64,000 bases of DNA from Carthagonibacter sp032251515 (GCA_032251515.1 JAVVDU010000005.1:22586-86585); one strand, 5' to 3'. Shown: positions 52,820 to 61,052, counted from the stretch's first letter. Notes: generated from the letters alone by a model not told the origin. Made by a program: numbers and translations.

Positions 52820-53602
52820 TCAGAGCCGCCAGGTCCAGGCGCGGTCCTCGTACCGGGGCTGCAGGGCGCACGCCCTCTCCTCCTCCTCGGGCGCCGGGGC
52901 CGCGGGCACGAGCTCCGCCTCGAGCACCTCGGCGAACCCCGCGGCCAGGGCCCGCTCCAGCTCCGTGGCGTCAGGCTCCCGGCCCAGAAGCTCGGCCAGT
53001 CCGGCGGCCGGCACGTCGGCGGGCGGCGGTCCGTCCACCCGCAGCCGCTCCACCACGTCCTGCTCGTTGCGCAGCAGGATGGACCCGTGCTGCAGCAGCG
53101 CGCCGGCGTCGCGCCACTGGGCGCTGCCGACCAGCTTGCGGCCCCCGGCCGTCACCTCGCCGGGCAGCGGATCGCGGAAGCAGGCGCGCACGGTGGGGCG
53201 GGGCGCCGGCCCGCCGTCGCCCTCGTGTACGGCGGCGGGGGCACCGAGCCGCCGGAGGCCCACCGCGAGGGCGCGGTTGATCCGGAGGTACGCCTCCCGC
53301 AGGGACCCCCAGTCGGCCGGGGCGGTGACGGAGTAGGTGAGTTCGCGGTGGTGCAGCACGGAGCGGCCGCCCGTCGGGCGGCGGACTACGTCGTAGCCGA
53401 GCGCGGCCGCCCGCTCCCCGTCGTAGCGCCCCCGGGCCTCCTGGTTACGGCCGAACGACAGGCAGCCGGGCTCCCAGCGGTACAGCCGCAGCGTCACGAT
53501 GCCCGTCCGGCCGGCCGACTCCATCAGGGCGTGGTCCACCGCCATGTTGCGGGCGCCGCGCGCCGGCGGGTCCGCGAGCAGGCGCACCCGAAAGGCGGCC
53601 AC
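52820..53602 (-). CDS. Lipoate-protein ligase A/octanoyltransferase LipM-like protein
   Basis: A 260-aa LplA/LipM-fold protein. Motifs: LRLYRWEPGCLSFGRNQ, VVRRPTGGRSVLHHRELTYS (the lipoate-binding RRPTGG), GRKLVGSAQWR with the conserved Lys, and HGSILLR. A Cys in RACFRDP at the position of LipM's nucleophile makes the octanoyl-transferase class plausible. Attaches lipoyl/octanoyl to GcvH or other E2 domains. GTG start at 53602, four bases after gcvPB: last gene of the glycine-cleavage operon. Confidence 0.87.
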   Translation of the reverse strand: MAAFRVRLLADPPARGARNMAVDHALMESAGRTGIVTLRLYRWEPGCLSFGRNQEARGRYDGERAAALGYDVVRRPTGGRSVLHHRELTYSVTAPADWGSLREAYLRINRALAVGLRRLGAPAAVHEGDGGPAPRPTVRACFRDPLPGEVTAGGRKLVGSAQWRDAGALLQHGSILLRNEQDVVERLRVDGPPPADVPAAGLAELLGREPDATELERALAAGFAEVLEAELVPAAPAPEEEERACALQPRYEDRAWTWRL

Positions 53603-53606
53603 CGCG

Positions 53607-55103
53607 TCAGTCCCCGGCGGCCGCCTCGAAGCTCCAGCGCAGGTCCAGCTGGCGCGCCGCCCGCCCCTCGTCCAGGCGCCGCAGGGGCGTGAGGTGCGGC
53701 GCCGAGGTCACCGTCTCCGGCTCCGTCTCGGCCTCGCGGGCGATCGCGATGCAGGCGGCGGCGTAGCGCTCGATCTCCTCCTTCGTCTCCGTCTCGGTGG
53801 GCTCGGTCATCAGCGCCTCCGGGACGTTGAGCGGGAAGTAGACGGTCGGCGCGTGGAAGCCGTAGTCGAGCAGCCGCTTGGCGATATCCATCGTCTTCAC
53901 GCCGGTGCGTCGCTTGATCTCCGACCCGGAGAACACGGACTCGTGCATCCCCCGGCCGAACGGGAGCGCGTAGTGCGGTTCCAGCAGGGCGGTGAGATAC
54001 GCGTTGTTCAGCACCGACGCCTCGGCCGTCGCCCGGATCCCCTCGCGGCCCAGCATCCGGATGTAAGTCCAGGCACGCACCATCACGCCGAAGTTCCCGT
54101 AGAACCCGTGCAGCTTCCCGAACGACTGCGGCCGGTCCCAGTCCAGCCCGTAACTACCGTCGTCGCGCAGCACGACGCGCGGCACGGGCAGGAACGGCTC
54201 CAGGGCAGCCGTGACCGCGACCGGCCCCGATCCGGGCCCGCCGCCGCCGTGCGGCGTGCTGAACGTCTTGTGCAGGTTGAAGTGGACGATGTCGTAGCCC
54301 ATGTCGCCCGGCCTGGTCACCCCCATCAGGGCGTTCAGGTTCGCGCCGTCCATGTACATCAGGCCGCCCGCGCCGTGGACGAGGCTGCAGATCTCCTCGA
54401 TCTCGGACTCGAACTTCCCGAGGGTGTTCGGGTTGGTCAGCATCATGCCCGCCACGGACTCGTCCAGCGCCTCCCGCAGGACGTCGAGGTCCACCCGGCC
54501 CTGCGCGTTGGAGGGCAGCTCCACGGCCTCGAAGCCCGCCATCGCGGCGGTGGCCGGGTTCGTCCCGTGTGCCGATTCCGGGAACAGGACCTTGCGTCGC
54601 GTCTCCCCCTCGCCGCGCGACTCGTGCCAGGCCCGCATCAGCAGGACGCCCGTCATCTCGCCCTGCGCGCCGGCCGCCGGCTGCAGGGTGACGGCCTCCA
54701 TGCCCGCGATCTCCTTGAGCCACTCCGCCAGCTCGTGCATCAGGCGCAGCGCCCCCTGGGCGCCCGCCTGGGGCATGAAGGGGTGGAGCCCCGCGAAGCC
54801 CTCCGTGCGCACCGCCGCCTCGTTCACCTTCGGGTTGTACTTCATCGTGCACGACCCGAGGGGATACAGGGCCCGGTCCACGTGGTGGTTCTTGAGCGAC
54901 AGCTCCGTGTAGTGCCGGACCACCTCGTGCTCCGGGACCTCCGGCAGGCGCGGGGGCTCGGTCCGCAGGTGGCGGGCCGGGATCAGCTCCTCGACCGGGG
55001 GCGTCTCGACGTCCGCCTTCCGGATCGAGGCGCCGCGGCGCCCCGGCCGGGACTTCTCGAAGATCGTCGGTGTCTCGTCGGCCTTGAAGGGAAAGTGGGC
55101 CAT
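53607..55103 (-). CDS. gcvPB: Glycine dehydrogenase (decarboxylating) subunit 2
   Basis: A 498-aa P-protein beta subunit, PLP enzyme of the glycine-cleavage system. ELSLKNHHVDRALYPLGSCT is the family signature; the Schiff-base lysine is Lys279 in HFNLHKTF followed by the Gly-rich TPHGGGGPG. Together with GcvPA it decarboxylates glycine and transfers the aminomethyl group to lipoyl-GcvH. Lies 21 bases after the MBL-hydrolase gene. Confidence 0.96.
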   Translation of the reverse strand: MAHFPFKADETPTIFEKSRPGRRGASIRKADVETPPVEELIPARHLRTEPPRLPEVPEHEVVRHYTELSLKNHHVDRALYPLGSCTMKYNPKVNEAAVRTEGFAGLHPFMPQAGAQGALRLMHELAEWLKEIAGMEAVTLQPAAGAQGEMTGVLLMRAWHESRGEGETRRKVLFPESAHGTNPATAAMAGFEAVELPSNAQGRVDLDVLREALDESVAGMMLTNPNTLGKFESEIEEICSLVHGAGGLMYMDGANLNALMGVTRPGDMGYDIVHFNLHKTFSTPHGGGGPGSGPVAVTAALEPFLPVPRVVLRDDGSYGLDWDRPQSFGKLHGFYGNFGVMVRAWTYIRMLGREGIRATAEASVLNNAYLTALLEPHYALPFGRGMHESVFSGSEIKRRTGVKTMDIAKRLLDYGFHAPTVYFPLNVPEALMTEPTETETKEEIERYAAACIAIAREAETEPETVTSAPHLTPLRRLDEGRAARQLDLRWSFEAAAGD

Positions 55104-55124
55104 CGCCCGTGTCTCCTCGGGTGG

Positions 55125-55820
55125 CTAGAAGTCCCAGGACTCGCCGGGACGCAGGACGACGACATCGGCCCGGGGCTCGACGAGCGCCCGGAACGCGCCG
55201 GTATCCTGCGCGATGAGCGGCCAGGTGTCGTAGTGGATCGGGATCACGGTGCGTGGCTCGATCATCTCCACGGCGCGCGCCGCGTCCTCAGGTCCCATGG
55301 TGAAGTTGTCGCCGATCGGCAGCAGGGCGACGTCCACCCGGCCGCGCAGCAGCTCGAGATCGCGGGTGAGCGCCGTGTCACCGGCGTGGTAGATCCGCGT
55401 CCCGTCGGTCTCCAGCAGGAAGCCGTGCGGCGTGCTCGTGTACGCCTCGCCGCCCTCGGCGTTCAGCGTGCCCGTGTGGATGGCCGGGGTCAGCTTGACC
55501 CGGCCGAACGGGAAGTCGTGGGCCCCGCCCACGTTCATCCCGTGCCCGTTCTCGTGCCCGAGCTTCTCGGCCGCGTAGCTCACGATCTCGAACGTGGCGA
55601 TGAGCCGTGCGCCCGTCCTGGCGAGCAGGTCCCACGCGTCGGCCACGTGGTCGAAGTGGCCGTGCGTCAGCAGGACCGCGTCGAGACGGTCGTGGAAGTG
55701 ATCCGGCCCCACCGTGGCGGCCGGATTGTTGCCGGCGAGGAACGGGTCCACGAGGAGCCGCGTGCCATCGCCCGTCACGATCTCCGTGCACGAGTGCCCG
55801 TGAAAGATCAGCCTGTCCAT
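55125..55820 (-). CDS. MBL-fold metal-dependent hydrolase (UPF0173-like)
   Basis: A 231-aa metallo-beta-lactamase-fold protein: LIFHGHSCTEIVTGDGTRLL, metal motif LLTHGHFDHVAD (HxHxDH), NFTMGPEDAARAVEMIEP and the distal VIPIHYDTW. This is the widely distributed UPF0173 family of unknown substrate. It is sandwiched between gcvPA and gcvPB in one operon, which may indicate a role in one-carbon/lipoyl metabolism or simply co-transcription. Confidence 0.9.
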   Translation of the reverse strand: MDRLIFHGHSCTEIVTGDGTRLLVDPFLAGNNPAATVGPDHFHDRLDAVLLTHGHFDHVADAWDLLARTGARLIATFEIVSYAAEKLGHENGHGMNVGGAHDFPFGRVKLTPAIHTGTLNAEGGEAYTSTPHGFLLETDGTRIYHAGDTALTRDLELLRGRVDVALLPIGDNFTMGPEDAARAVEMIEPRTVIPIHYDTWPLIAQDTGAFRALVEPRADVVVLRPGESWDF

Positions 55821-55851
55821 GTCCGTCCTCCCTTCCGACTTCAGCCTGGCT

Positions 55852-57192
55852 TCAGCCCGCGATCACGTCCACCAGGCGGTCGATCTCGGCCCGCGTCCGC
55901 CGCTCCGTGAAGGCGAGCAGGAGCCCGTCGGGCGTCGCGAGCAGCGGGAAGCGGGACAGGCTCACCCCGGCCAGGATTCCGGCCGAGAAGCCGCGCTCCA
56001 GGATCGCCCGCGAGTTCTCCTTCGTGCGGACCGCGAACTCCCGCACGAACGGGGCATCCGGGTACAGCGGTTCGACCCCGTCGACCGCGGCGAGGCGACG
56101 CCACGCGTAGTGGGCGTTGCGGGCCGACGCCTCCGCCATCTCCCGCAGTCCCTCGCGCCCCAGCAGCGCCAGGTGGATCGTGGCGGCGAGGGCGTTCAGG
56201 CCCTGGTTCGTGCAGATGTTGCTCGTCGCCTTGTCGCGCCGGATCTGCTGCTCGCGCGTCTGGAGGGTGAGCACGTAGCCGCGCCGGCCCTCCGCGTCCT
56301 CGGTCGCCCCCACGATGCGCCCCGGCATCTTGCGGACGAGCTTCTGCCGCGCCGCGAACAGTCCGACCACCGGGCCGCCGAAGGACAACGGGTTGCCGAA
56401 CGGCTGCCCCTCGGCGACCACGATGTCCGCGCCGCACGCGCCGGGCGGGCGCAGCAGGGCGAGGGTCACCGGATCGGCGACCACCACGAGCAGGGCGCCC
56501 GCCGCATGCACGGCCTCGGCCAGCGGCTCCAGCTCCTCGATCGCCCCGAGGAAGTTCGGGTACTGCACGAGGAAGCACGCCACGTCGTCGCCCAGCGCGG
56601 CGGACAGCGCCTCCCGGTCCACCAGGCCGTCGGGCCCGGCCGGGATCCCCTCGAGCGCCGAGCCCTGCCCGTACAGGTAGGTCTCCGTGACCTTGCGGTA
56701 GTGCGGGTGCAGCGTGTCGGCCGCGAGCACCCGGTCGCGGCGCGTCACGGCGCGGGCCATGACCGCCGCCTCGGCCGCCGCCGAGGGCCCGTCGTACATG
56801 GAGGCGTTCGCCACGTCCATCCCCGCGAGCTCACAGACCATCGTCTGGAACTCGTAGATCACCTGCAGCGTGCCCTGCGAGACCTCGGGCTGATAGGGCG
56901 TGTAGGCCGTGTAGAACTCGCTGCGCCGCACGAGGTGGTCCACCGCCGCGGGGACGTAATGGTCGTACTGCCCGGCGCCCGCGAAGCAGACGAGCTTCCG
57001 GTTGCGGGCCGCGAGATCGTGGATCGCCTGCAGGGCCTCGGCCTCGGAGGCAGCCGGCGGAAGGTCGGGCAGGCCGTCCCGGATCAGCCCGGCCGGCACG
57101 TCGGCGTACAGCTCCCGGATATCGGAAACGCCGGCCGCCGCGAGCATCTCGCGCCGGTCGGCGTCACTGTGCGGTACGAAGGACATGGTCAC
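55852..57192 (-). CDS. gcvPA: Glycine dehydrogenase (decarboxylating) subunit 1
   Basis: A 446-aa P-protein alpha subunit: FAGAGQYDHYVPAAVDHLV, TAYTPYQPEVSQGTLQ and GMDVANASMYDG are diagnostic. Forms the P-protein heterodimer with GcvPB. ATG 57192 is preceded by GGCAGGTG. It follows gcvH by 82 bases and precedes the MBL-hydrolase gene by 31. Confidence 0.96.
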   Translation of the reverse strand: MTMSFVPHSDADRREMLAAAGVSDIRELYADVPAGLIRDGLPDLPPAASEAEALQAIHDLAARNRKLVCFAGAGQYDHYVPAAVDHLVRRSEFYTAYTPYQPEVSQGTLQVIYEFQTMVCELAGMDVANASMYDGPSAAAEAAVMARAVTRRDRVLAADTLHPHYRKVTETYLYGQGSALEGIPAGPDGLVDREALSAALGDDVACFLVQYPNFLGAIEELEPLAEAVHAAGALLVVVADPVTLALLRPPGACGADIVVAEGQPFGNPLSFGGPVVGLFAARQKLVRKMPGRIVGATEDAEGRRGYVLTLQTREQQIRRDKATSNICTNQGLNALAATIHLALLGREGLREMAEASARNAHYAWRRLAAVDGVEPLYPDAPFVREFAVRTKENSRAILERGFSAGILAGVSLSRFPLLATPDGLLLAFTERRTRAEIDRLVDVIAG

Positions 57193-57274
57193 CTGCCGTT
57201 CGGGAGGGGCGGAGCCGCGGCGGCAAGGCCCGACGCGGCTCCCCGGGCGCGCTCCCGGGCGCGACCCGGCGGCG

Positions 57275-57664
57275 TCAGCTCTCGACGTGCGACGCGTAGT
57301 CCGTGTCGGAGAGCAACGCGTCGAGCTCCGACGAGTCCTTGGCGCGGATGCGGATCATCCAGCCCTCGCCGTAGGGATCGGAGTTCACAAGGGCCGGATC
57401 CTCGTCCAGCGCCTCGTTGACCGCCACGATCTCCCCGCTCAGCGGACAGAACAGGTCGGACACCGCCTTCACGGCCTCGATCGTCCCGAACACTTCCATG
57501 CGATCGAACGTGTCGCCGGGAGCGGGCAGCTCGACGAACACGACGTCGCCCAGCTCGCCCTGCGCGTAATCGGTGACACCCACGAGGAACTCGTTCTCCA
57601 CGTCCGTGTCGCGGACGTACTCGTGTTCCTCCGTGTACCTGAGCCCATTCGGGATCTCGGACAT
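57275..57664 (-). CDS. gcvH: Glycine cleavage system H protein
   Basis: GcvH (129 aa), the lipoyl carrier shuttling between P-, T- and L-proteins. Lipoylation site Lys66 in TIEAVKAVSD; the surrounding hammerhead fold (GVTDYAQGELGDVVFVELP, PLSGEIVAVN) is intact. Translated from ATG 57664 with GGAGG eight bases upstream. First gene of the operon gcvH-gcvPA-MBL-gcvPB-lplA. The T-protein gene gcvT is missing from the window. Confidence 0.96.
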   Translation of the reverse strand: MSEIPNGLRYTEEHEYVRDTDVENEFLVGVTDYAQGELGDVVFVELPAPGDTFDRMEVFGTIEAVKAVSDLFCPLSGEIVAVNEALDEDPALVNSDPYGEGWMIRIRAKDSSELDALLSDTDYASHVES

Positions 57665-57728
57665 GACCGGGCCTCCAGAATCGTCGAGGGTCTGCCTGGA
57701 AACGGCGGCGCGCGCGCGCCGGGGCAGG

Positions 57729-57758
57729 AGGATACCCCGCGCCGGGATCAGGTGTCAA
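57729..57758 (-). promoter_or_regulatory. Sigma-70 promoter of the glycine-cleavage operon
   Basis: Minus strand -35 TTGACA (57753-57758, perfect) and -10 TATCCT (57729-57734), 18-base spacer. Predicted start near 57722 leaves a leader of about 58 bases, too short for a glycine riboswitch, and no riboswitch motifs are visible. Confidence 0.65.
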
Positions 57759-57834
57759 GCGGCCGGCGCGGTCACCGGAAGGGGGCCTTCCGGGCGGCAT
57801 TTCCGGCGTGGCAGGAAGGGGGCACAAACGATGC

Positions 57835-57863
57835 TTGACTCTTGCGATTCTTTCGTGTACAAT
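57835..57863 (+). promoter_or_regulatory. Consensus-like sigma-70 promoter of the antitoxin-like gene
   Basis: TTGACT (57835-57840), exactly 17 bases, TACAAT (57858-57863): one of the two best promoters in the window. The surrounding 60 bases are AT-rich, unlike everything nearby. The leader to ATG 57911 is about 40 bases and ends in CCCGGAGGAATC. Confidence 0.75.
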
Positions 57864-57910
57864 ATCTACAACTTTTTCTCGTAACTTTCCACCTGATTCC
57901 CGGAGGAATC

Positions 57911-58123
57911 ATGGCACGGCCCAGGAAGGTAGGTCTGAAGGTCAGGGTGAACGACGGCACGGCGTTCGTCAGCACGACGGACGTGCGTTCGCATTTTACG
58001 GCGATCTACGACCGCGTCCTCAAGAAGTACGACACGGTGGTGGTGGAGCGGAACGGCCACCCGGTGGCGGTGATCCGCCGGCCCGGCGCCGATGAGGGCT
58101 CGGTGAAGGTCGAGGAGTTCTGA
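57911..58123 (+). CDS. Phd/YefM-type antitoxin-like small protein (orphan)
   Basis: A 70-aa protein: VSTTDVRSHFTAIYDRVLKK followed by DTVVVERNGHPVAVIRRP matches the Phd/YefM antitoxin fold (N-terminal dimeric DNA-binding part, then the ERNGxPVAVI strand). The usual toxin gene (Doc or YoeB type) is not adjacent on either side. GGAGGA at 57899-57907 supports ATG 57911. Probable autoregulated DNA-binding protein; whether it neutralises a distant toxin cannot be seen. Convergent with the DUF1707/LiaF-like gene. Confidence 0.75.
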   Translation: MARPRKVGLKVRVNDGTAFVSTTDVRSHFTAIYDRVLKKYDTVVVERNGHPVAVIRRPGADEGSVKVEEF

Positions 58124-58222
58124 CCCGGCCTTCCGCGCGAAATCCGGGGCGCCGCCCGTCGCGGGCGGGCGGCCGTCCCGGCCCTTGACCGAGGTCCCTT
58201 ACGCGGCTCGATCCCCGTGCCG

Positions 58223-58918
58223 TCAGCCCGCCTCGCCCCCGCCGCTTCCGCCCGACCTGCGCCGCCGCCGTTCCTGTTTCAGGCGCCGTTTCGCGTCCCG
58301 CGCCGACTCTCCGGGCAGGCGAACCGACACGTCGACGCCGCCCATCACCGCCAGGCCGCGGATCCGCACGCGGGGCGCATCGGGGTCCGGGTCGGCCGAG
58401 GTCTCGTCGCACCCATCGAAGCCGCCGAGCAGGGCGAGGCCGTGCGACTCGACGGCCAGCCCCGGCGGGACGAGCACCTCCACGCCTCCCATCACCGCGA
58501 CGATCGTGATCTCCGTGAGACCCGGCCCGAGGCGCGCCTCCCGCAGGTCGAGGCCCGCGCCTCCCATCAGGGCGACGGTGGTGAGGCTCCGCGGCGGGAC
58601 CCAGGCTCCTTTCCGATCGGAGCCGCCCATGACGGCGACCTGCAGGCCGCGGCGCGCGACCTCGTCCGCGCGAGCGCGGCGGGGCGCGGGGAAGCCGGCG
58701 GATCGAGTCGCGGGCGGGGTGGCGGCGGCCGGGACCGGCAGCGAGGTGAACAGGGCTTCCAGCTCGGCCGGGTCGCGGGCTGCCCAGGCGCGGTCGACGC
58801 GCGCCTCGAACTCCTCCAGCGAGATGTGGTCGCGGGCGAAGTGATCGCCGAGCCGGCGGACGGCCCGCTCCTTCCGTTCCTCGAGCGTCTGCGGCTCGCG
58901 CTCCGGCCTGTCGGTCAC
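58223..58918 (-). CDS. DUF1707 + LiaF-like cell-envelope protein
   Basis: A 231-aa soluble protein: residues 1-65 carry a DUF1707 domain (RRLGDHFARDHISLEEFEAR, PAELEALFTSLP); residues 90-215 repeat a 'VMGGxxxxG' beta-helix-like element (VAVMGGSDRKGAW, VALMGGAGLDLREARL, IVAVMGGVEVLVPP, LALLGGFDG, LAVMGGVDVSVRLPG), the signature of the LiaF C-terminal/cell-wall-active-antibiotic-response domain. Likely acts at the cytoplasmic face of the membrane in envelope-stress sensing; family function inferred. The basic tail (RRLKQERRRRRSGG) could contact membrane or nucleic acid. Confidence 0.82.
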   Translation of the reverse strand: MTDRPEREPQTLEERKERAVRRLGDHFARDHISLEEFEARVDRAWAARDPAELEALFTSLPVPAAATPPATRSAGFPAPRRARADEVARRGLQVAVMGGSDRKGAWVPPRSLTTVALMGGAGLDLREARLGPGLTEITIVAVMGGVEVLVPPGLAVESHGLALLGGFDGCDETSADPDPDAPRVRIRGLAVMGGVDVSVRLPGESARDAKRRLKQERRRRRSGGSGGGEAG

Positions 58919-59056
58919 GGCCCTGCTCCGGACTGCGGGTCAGCGTGGAACGGCGACGGGGGCGACGCCTTCCGCCCGGGAGGATCCGCCGCCCGGGAGG
59001 ATCCGCCGCCCAGGCCCAAGATACGCACCCGGGCGGCGCGCGCACGACGGCCGCCG

Positions 59057-59085
59057 TTGAACTGCCGCACTGCCCGGTCTATGTT
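59057..59085 (+). promoter_or_regulatory. Sigma-70-like promoter of a small transcription unit
   Basis: TTGAAC (59057-59062), 17-base spacer, TATGTT (59080-59085). The predicted start near 59092 would give a transcript of about 290 bases ending at the hairpin 59338-59383. Confidence 0.5.
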
Positions 59086-59147
59086 CGGTCGGTCAGTTCG
59101 GTCCGGCGGGCCGGCCCGGCCGGCGCGCGGACAGGGTGTGAGGCCCG

Positions 59148-59243
59148 ATGTTCCACTCAGCGAAGGGAGGTGATCCAGTGTCCGACTGTAGAATCGAGCC
59201 TGGCTCGACACGGGCAAGCGGTCGCCTCGGCTTGACCCGGTAG
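59148..59243 (+). other. Candidate mini-gene (21 or 31 codons) with near-perfect anti-Shine-Dalgarno complement
   Basis: GGAGGTGATCC (59166-59176) is an 11-base complement of the 16S rRNA 3' tail, with GTG at 59178 at ideal spacing. The GTG opens a 21-codon frame to TAG 59241-59243; an in-frame ATG at 59148 would give 31 codons starting MFHSAKGG. The peptide (SDCRIEPGSTRASGRLGLTR) is unknown to me. The strong Shine-Dalgarno may indicate a real small protein, a leader peptide, or a ribosome-binding RNA. Low confidence as a coding gene. Confidence 0.35.
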
Positions 59244-59337
59244 GAGGCGCGAGAGCGTCTTCCGCGCCCGTCGCCGCGAGGCACGAGGCGCGATGACCGA
59301 CCGGCGGGCCGCGAGGCGCCGCGTCGAGTCAGGTCGA

Positions 59338-59383
59338 ACGCGAAGGCCGCGGAGTCCCTCACGGGGCGCCGCGGCCTTCGTGT
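59338..59383. terminator. Strong hairpin after the mini-gene and after the ABC-2 operon
   Basis: CGAAGGCCGCGG (59341-59352) pairs perfectly with CCGCGGCCTTCG (59369-59380), extended by three further pairs (one G-U), with a 16-base loop. No T tract. It lies downstream of the plus-strand mini-unit and also of the minus-strand ABC-2 permease gene, so it can end both. Confidence 0.6.
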
Positions 59384-59487
59384 GTTCGGGGGGGGTCGAC
59401 GGTCCCAGGTGGCCCCGGGGGTCTACGGGTTTCCGGGGGGCTGAGCGTCCCGGAGGTCCCGCGAGTCCGAGGGGGTCCAGCTTGCCC

Positions 59488-60243
59488 TCAGGCGCCCACC
59501 TCCCGCCGCGTGACGAGCAGCAGGCCCACCGCCAGCGCCACCGCCCCGCCCGCGCCCACCGCGAGGAGCGCGCTGGGTTCCGGCCAGCCGCCAAGCATGG
59601 CGATCCGCGCCGCGCCGATGGTCCGGGCGGAGGGAAGTCGAGCCAGAATTCCCAAGGGATGGTCGGTACCCGCGACCATCCCGCCGACCGCCAGGGGAAG
59701 GACGAGCAGGACCATGCCGAGGGGCGCCTCCGCGCGCCGCAGCGAGGCGGAGAGCGGCAGCATCACGGACCCCGCCCACGCCCAGAGGACCACCCCGCCC
59801 GCCGCCGCGCCGGGCAGGTGGAGGAGGGAGCCGGGCCGCAGATCGGTCGCCGGATCCGGAAGGCCCAGAATCCACACCGCGTCCGCGACCGTGGCCACGA
59901 GGACCGCGAGACCCGCGCTGCACGCCAGGCCGGCGAGCCAGCGCGCCATGGGGACGGCGATGCGCGGCCCGGGACGGCTCGCCGTGAACGCCTCGCCCCC
60001 GTCGGCGCGGCCCGCCGAGGCGAGCCCCTCGGCCAGCCACGGGATCATCAGGAGCATCACCAGGGCGATGAACGGGGCGAGGGCCGCCGGTCCCGGCTCC
60101 TGCCCGGCCATCAGCCCCTCGGCGAACATGGACCGGTTGGCCGCGAGGGCCGGCAGCAGGAGCACGAGGATGATGGCGGCCGCGATGCCGGTCGCCGGCA
60201 GGCGGTCGCGTACGAGGCGCGGGAGGAGCCGCAGGGCGCGCAT
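59488..60243 (-). CDS. ABC-2-type transporter permease
   Basis: A 251-aa membrane protein with six hydrophobic segments (AAAIILVLLLPALAANRS, IALVMLLMIPWLAEGL, GLAVLVATVADAVWIL, LWAWAGSVMLPLSASL, LVLPLAVGGMVAG, VGAGGAVALAVGLLLV). No binding-protein signature, so an ABC-2-like export or lipid/drug permease. It overlaps the ATPase stop by one base (TGATG) and forms a two-gene operon with it. Substrate unknown. Confidence 0.75.
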   Translation of the reverse strand: MRALRLLPRLVRDRLPATGIAAAIILVLLLPALAANRSMFAEGLMAGQEPGPAALAPFIALVMLLMIPWLAEGLASAGRADGGEAFTASRPGPRIAVPMARWLAGLACSAGLAVLVATVADAVWILGLPDPATDLRPGSLLHLPGAAAGGVVLWAWAGSVMLPLSASLRRAEAPLGMVLLVLPLAVGGMVAGTDHPLGILARLPSARTIGAARIAMLGGWPEPSALLAVGAGGAVALAVGLLLVTRREVGA

Positions 60244-60986
60244 CAGGCCGCTGCCTCCGCCCCGGCCCCGCGCCCGCGGAGGCGATCGAGCACCCGCCGC
60301 TCCGTCTCCTCCAGCGAGGCGCCGGGCGGAAAGTCGTCCCGCACGCGGCCGCCCGACAGCACCACGATGCGGTCGGCCACGCGGGCCGCCTCCACGATCT
60401 CGTGCGACGCGAGGAGGATCGTGGGGCGGGGCGATGCGCCGCGCAGCTCGTCCAGGAGGTCCCGCAGTCCCTCCCGCCACACGGGATCCAGTCCACCGAA
60501 CGGCTCGTCCAGGAGCATCACGGGGCGCGGCCGCAGGAGGAGCGACGCGATCCCCAGCCGCTGCCGCATGCCGCGCGACAGGGCACCCACCCGGTCGGCG
60601 GCGCGGTCGGCGAGCTCCAGCCGCTCGAGCGCCGCGCCCACCGCACGCCGGGCCTCCCGTCCGGCGAGACCGTCCAGCACGGCGAGGCGGAACAGCGCGT
60701 CGCCGGCGCGCTGGCGGCCCGGGAGGGGAGACCCGTCGGGCAGCAGACCGATGCCGTGCGCCCGCACGTAGCGCCGCGGCGGCAGGCCCTCCAGCCGCGC
60801 GAGGCCCGCGTCGGGCCGGAGGAAGCCGGCCAGGACCCGGAACAGAGTGCTCTTGCCGGCGCCGTTCGGACCGACCACGGCGACCCGCTCTCCCGCCCCG
60901 ATGCGCAGGTCCAGGCCCGCCAGCGCCGTGACCTTCCGCCACGGCGAGGGCCGGAAGCGCTTTTCGACGCCCGACAGCTCGATCAT
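60243..60986 (-). CDS. ABC transporter ATP-binding protein
   Basis: A 247-aa ABC ATPase: Walker A GPNGAGKST, signature ALSRGMRQR (a weak SGGQ), Walker B VMLLDEPFGGLD, H-loop LASHEIVEA. The order ATPase-permease and the loose signature resemble ABC-2 exporters such as CcmA or multidrug types. GCGGAGGAGCGG precedes ATG 60986. Transcribed away from dapF; the gap carries an inverted repeat. Confidence 0.9.
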   Translation of the reverse strand: MIELSGVEKRFRPSPWRKVTALAGLDLRIGAGERVAVVGPNGAGKSTLFRVLAGFLRPDAGLARLEGLPPRRYVRAHGIGLLPDGSPLPGRQRAGDALFRLAVLDGLAGREARRAVGAALERLELADRAADRVGALSRGMRQRLGIASLLLRPRPVMLLDEPFGGLDPVWREGLRDLLDELRGASPRPTILLASHEIVEAARVADRIVVLSGGRVRDDFPPGASLEETERRVLDRLRGRGAGAEAAA

Positions 60987-61052
60987 CCGCTCCTCCGCGT
61001 CGCTCTCCGTCGGTCCGGTCGTGGACCTGGAATCTTGGGACGTGGTGTCATC

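Larger units (their letters stand above)
58919..59487. other. 569-base intergenic region holding a small transcription unit
   Basis: Between the DUF1707/LiaF-like gene (minus) and the ABC-2 permease gene (minus). On the plus strand it contains a promoter, a strong Shine-Dalgarno, a short open frame and a hairpin, all listed separately. Nothing tRNA- or rRNA-like was recognised. Confidence 0.5.

Noticed and set aside
57665..57722. Glycine riboswitch upstream of gcvH
   Set aside because: The leader downstream of the promoter is only about 58 bases and lacks the conserved glycine-aptamer motifs.
59166..59176. GGAGGTGATCC taken as the 3' end of a 16S rRNA gene on the other strand
   Set aside because: Only the last dozen bases match; the flanks bear no resemblance to helix 45 or the upstream rRNA sequence. 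It reads as an extended Shine-Dalgarno instead.
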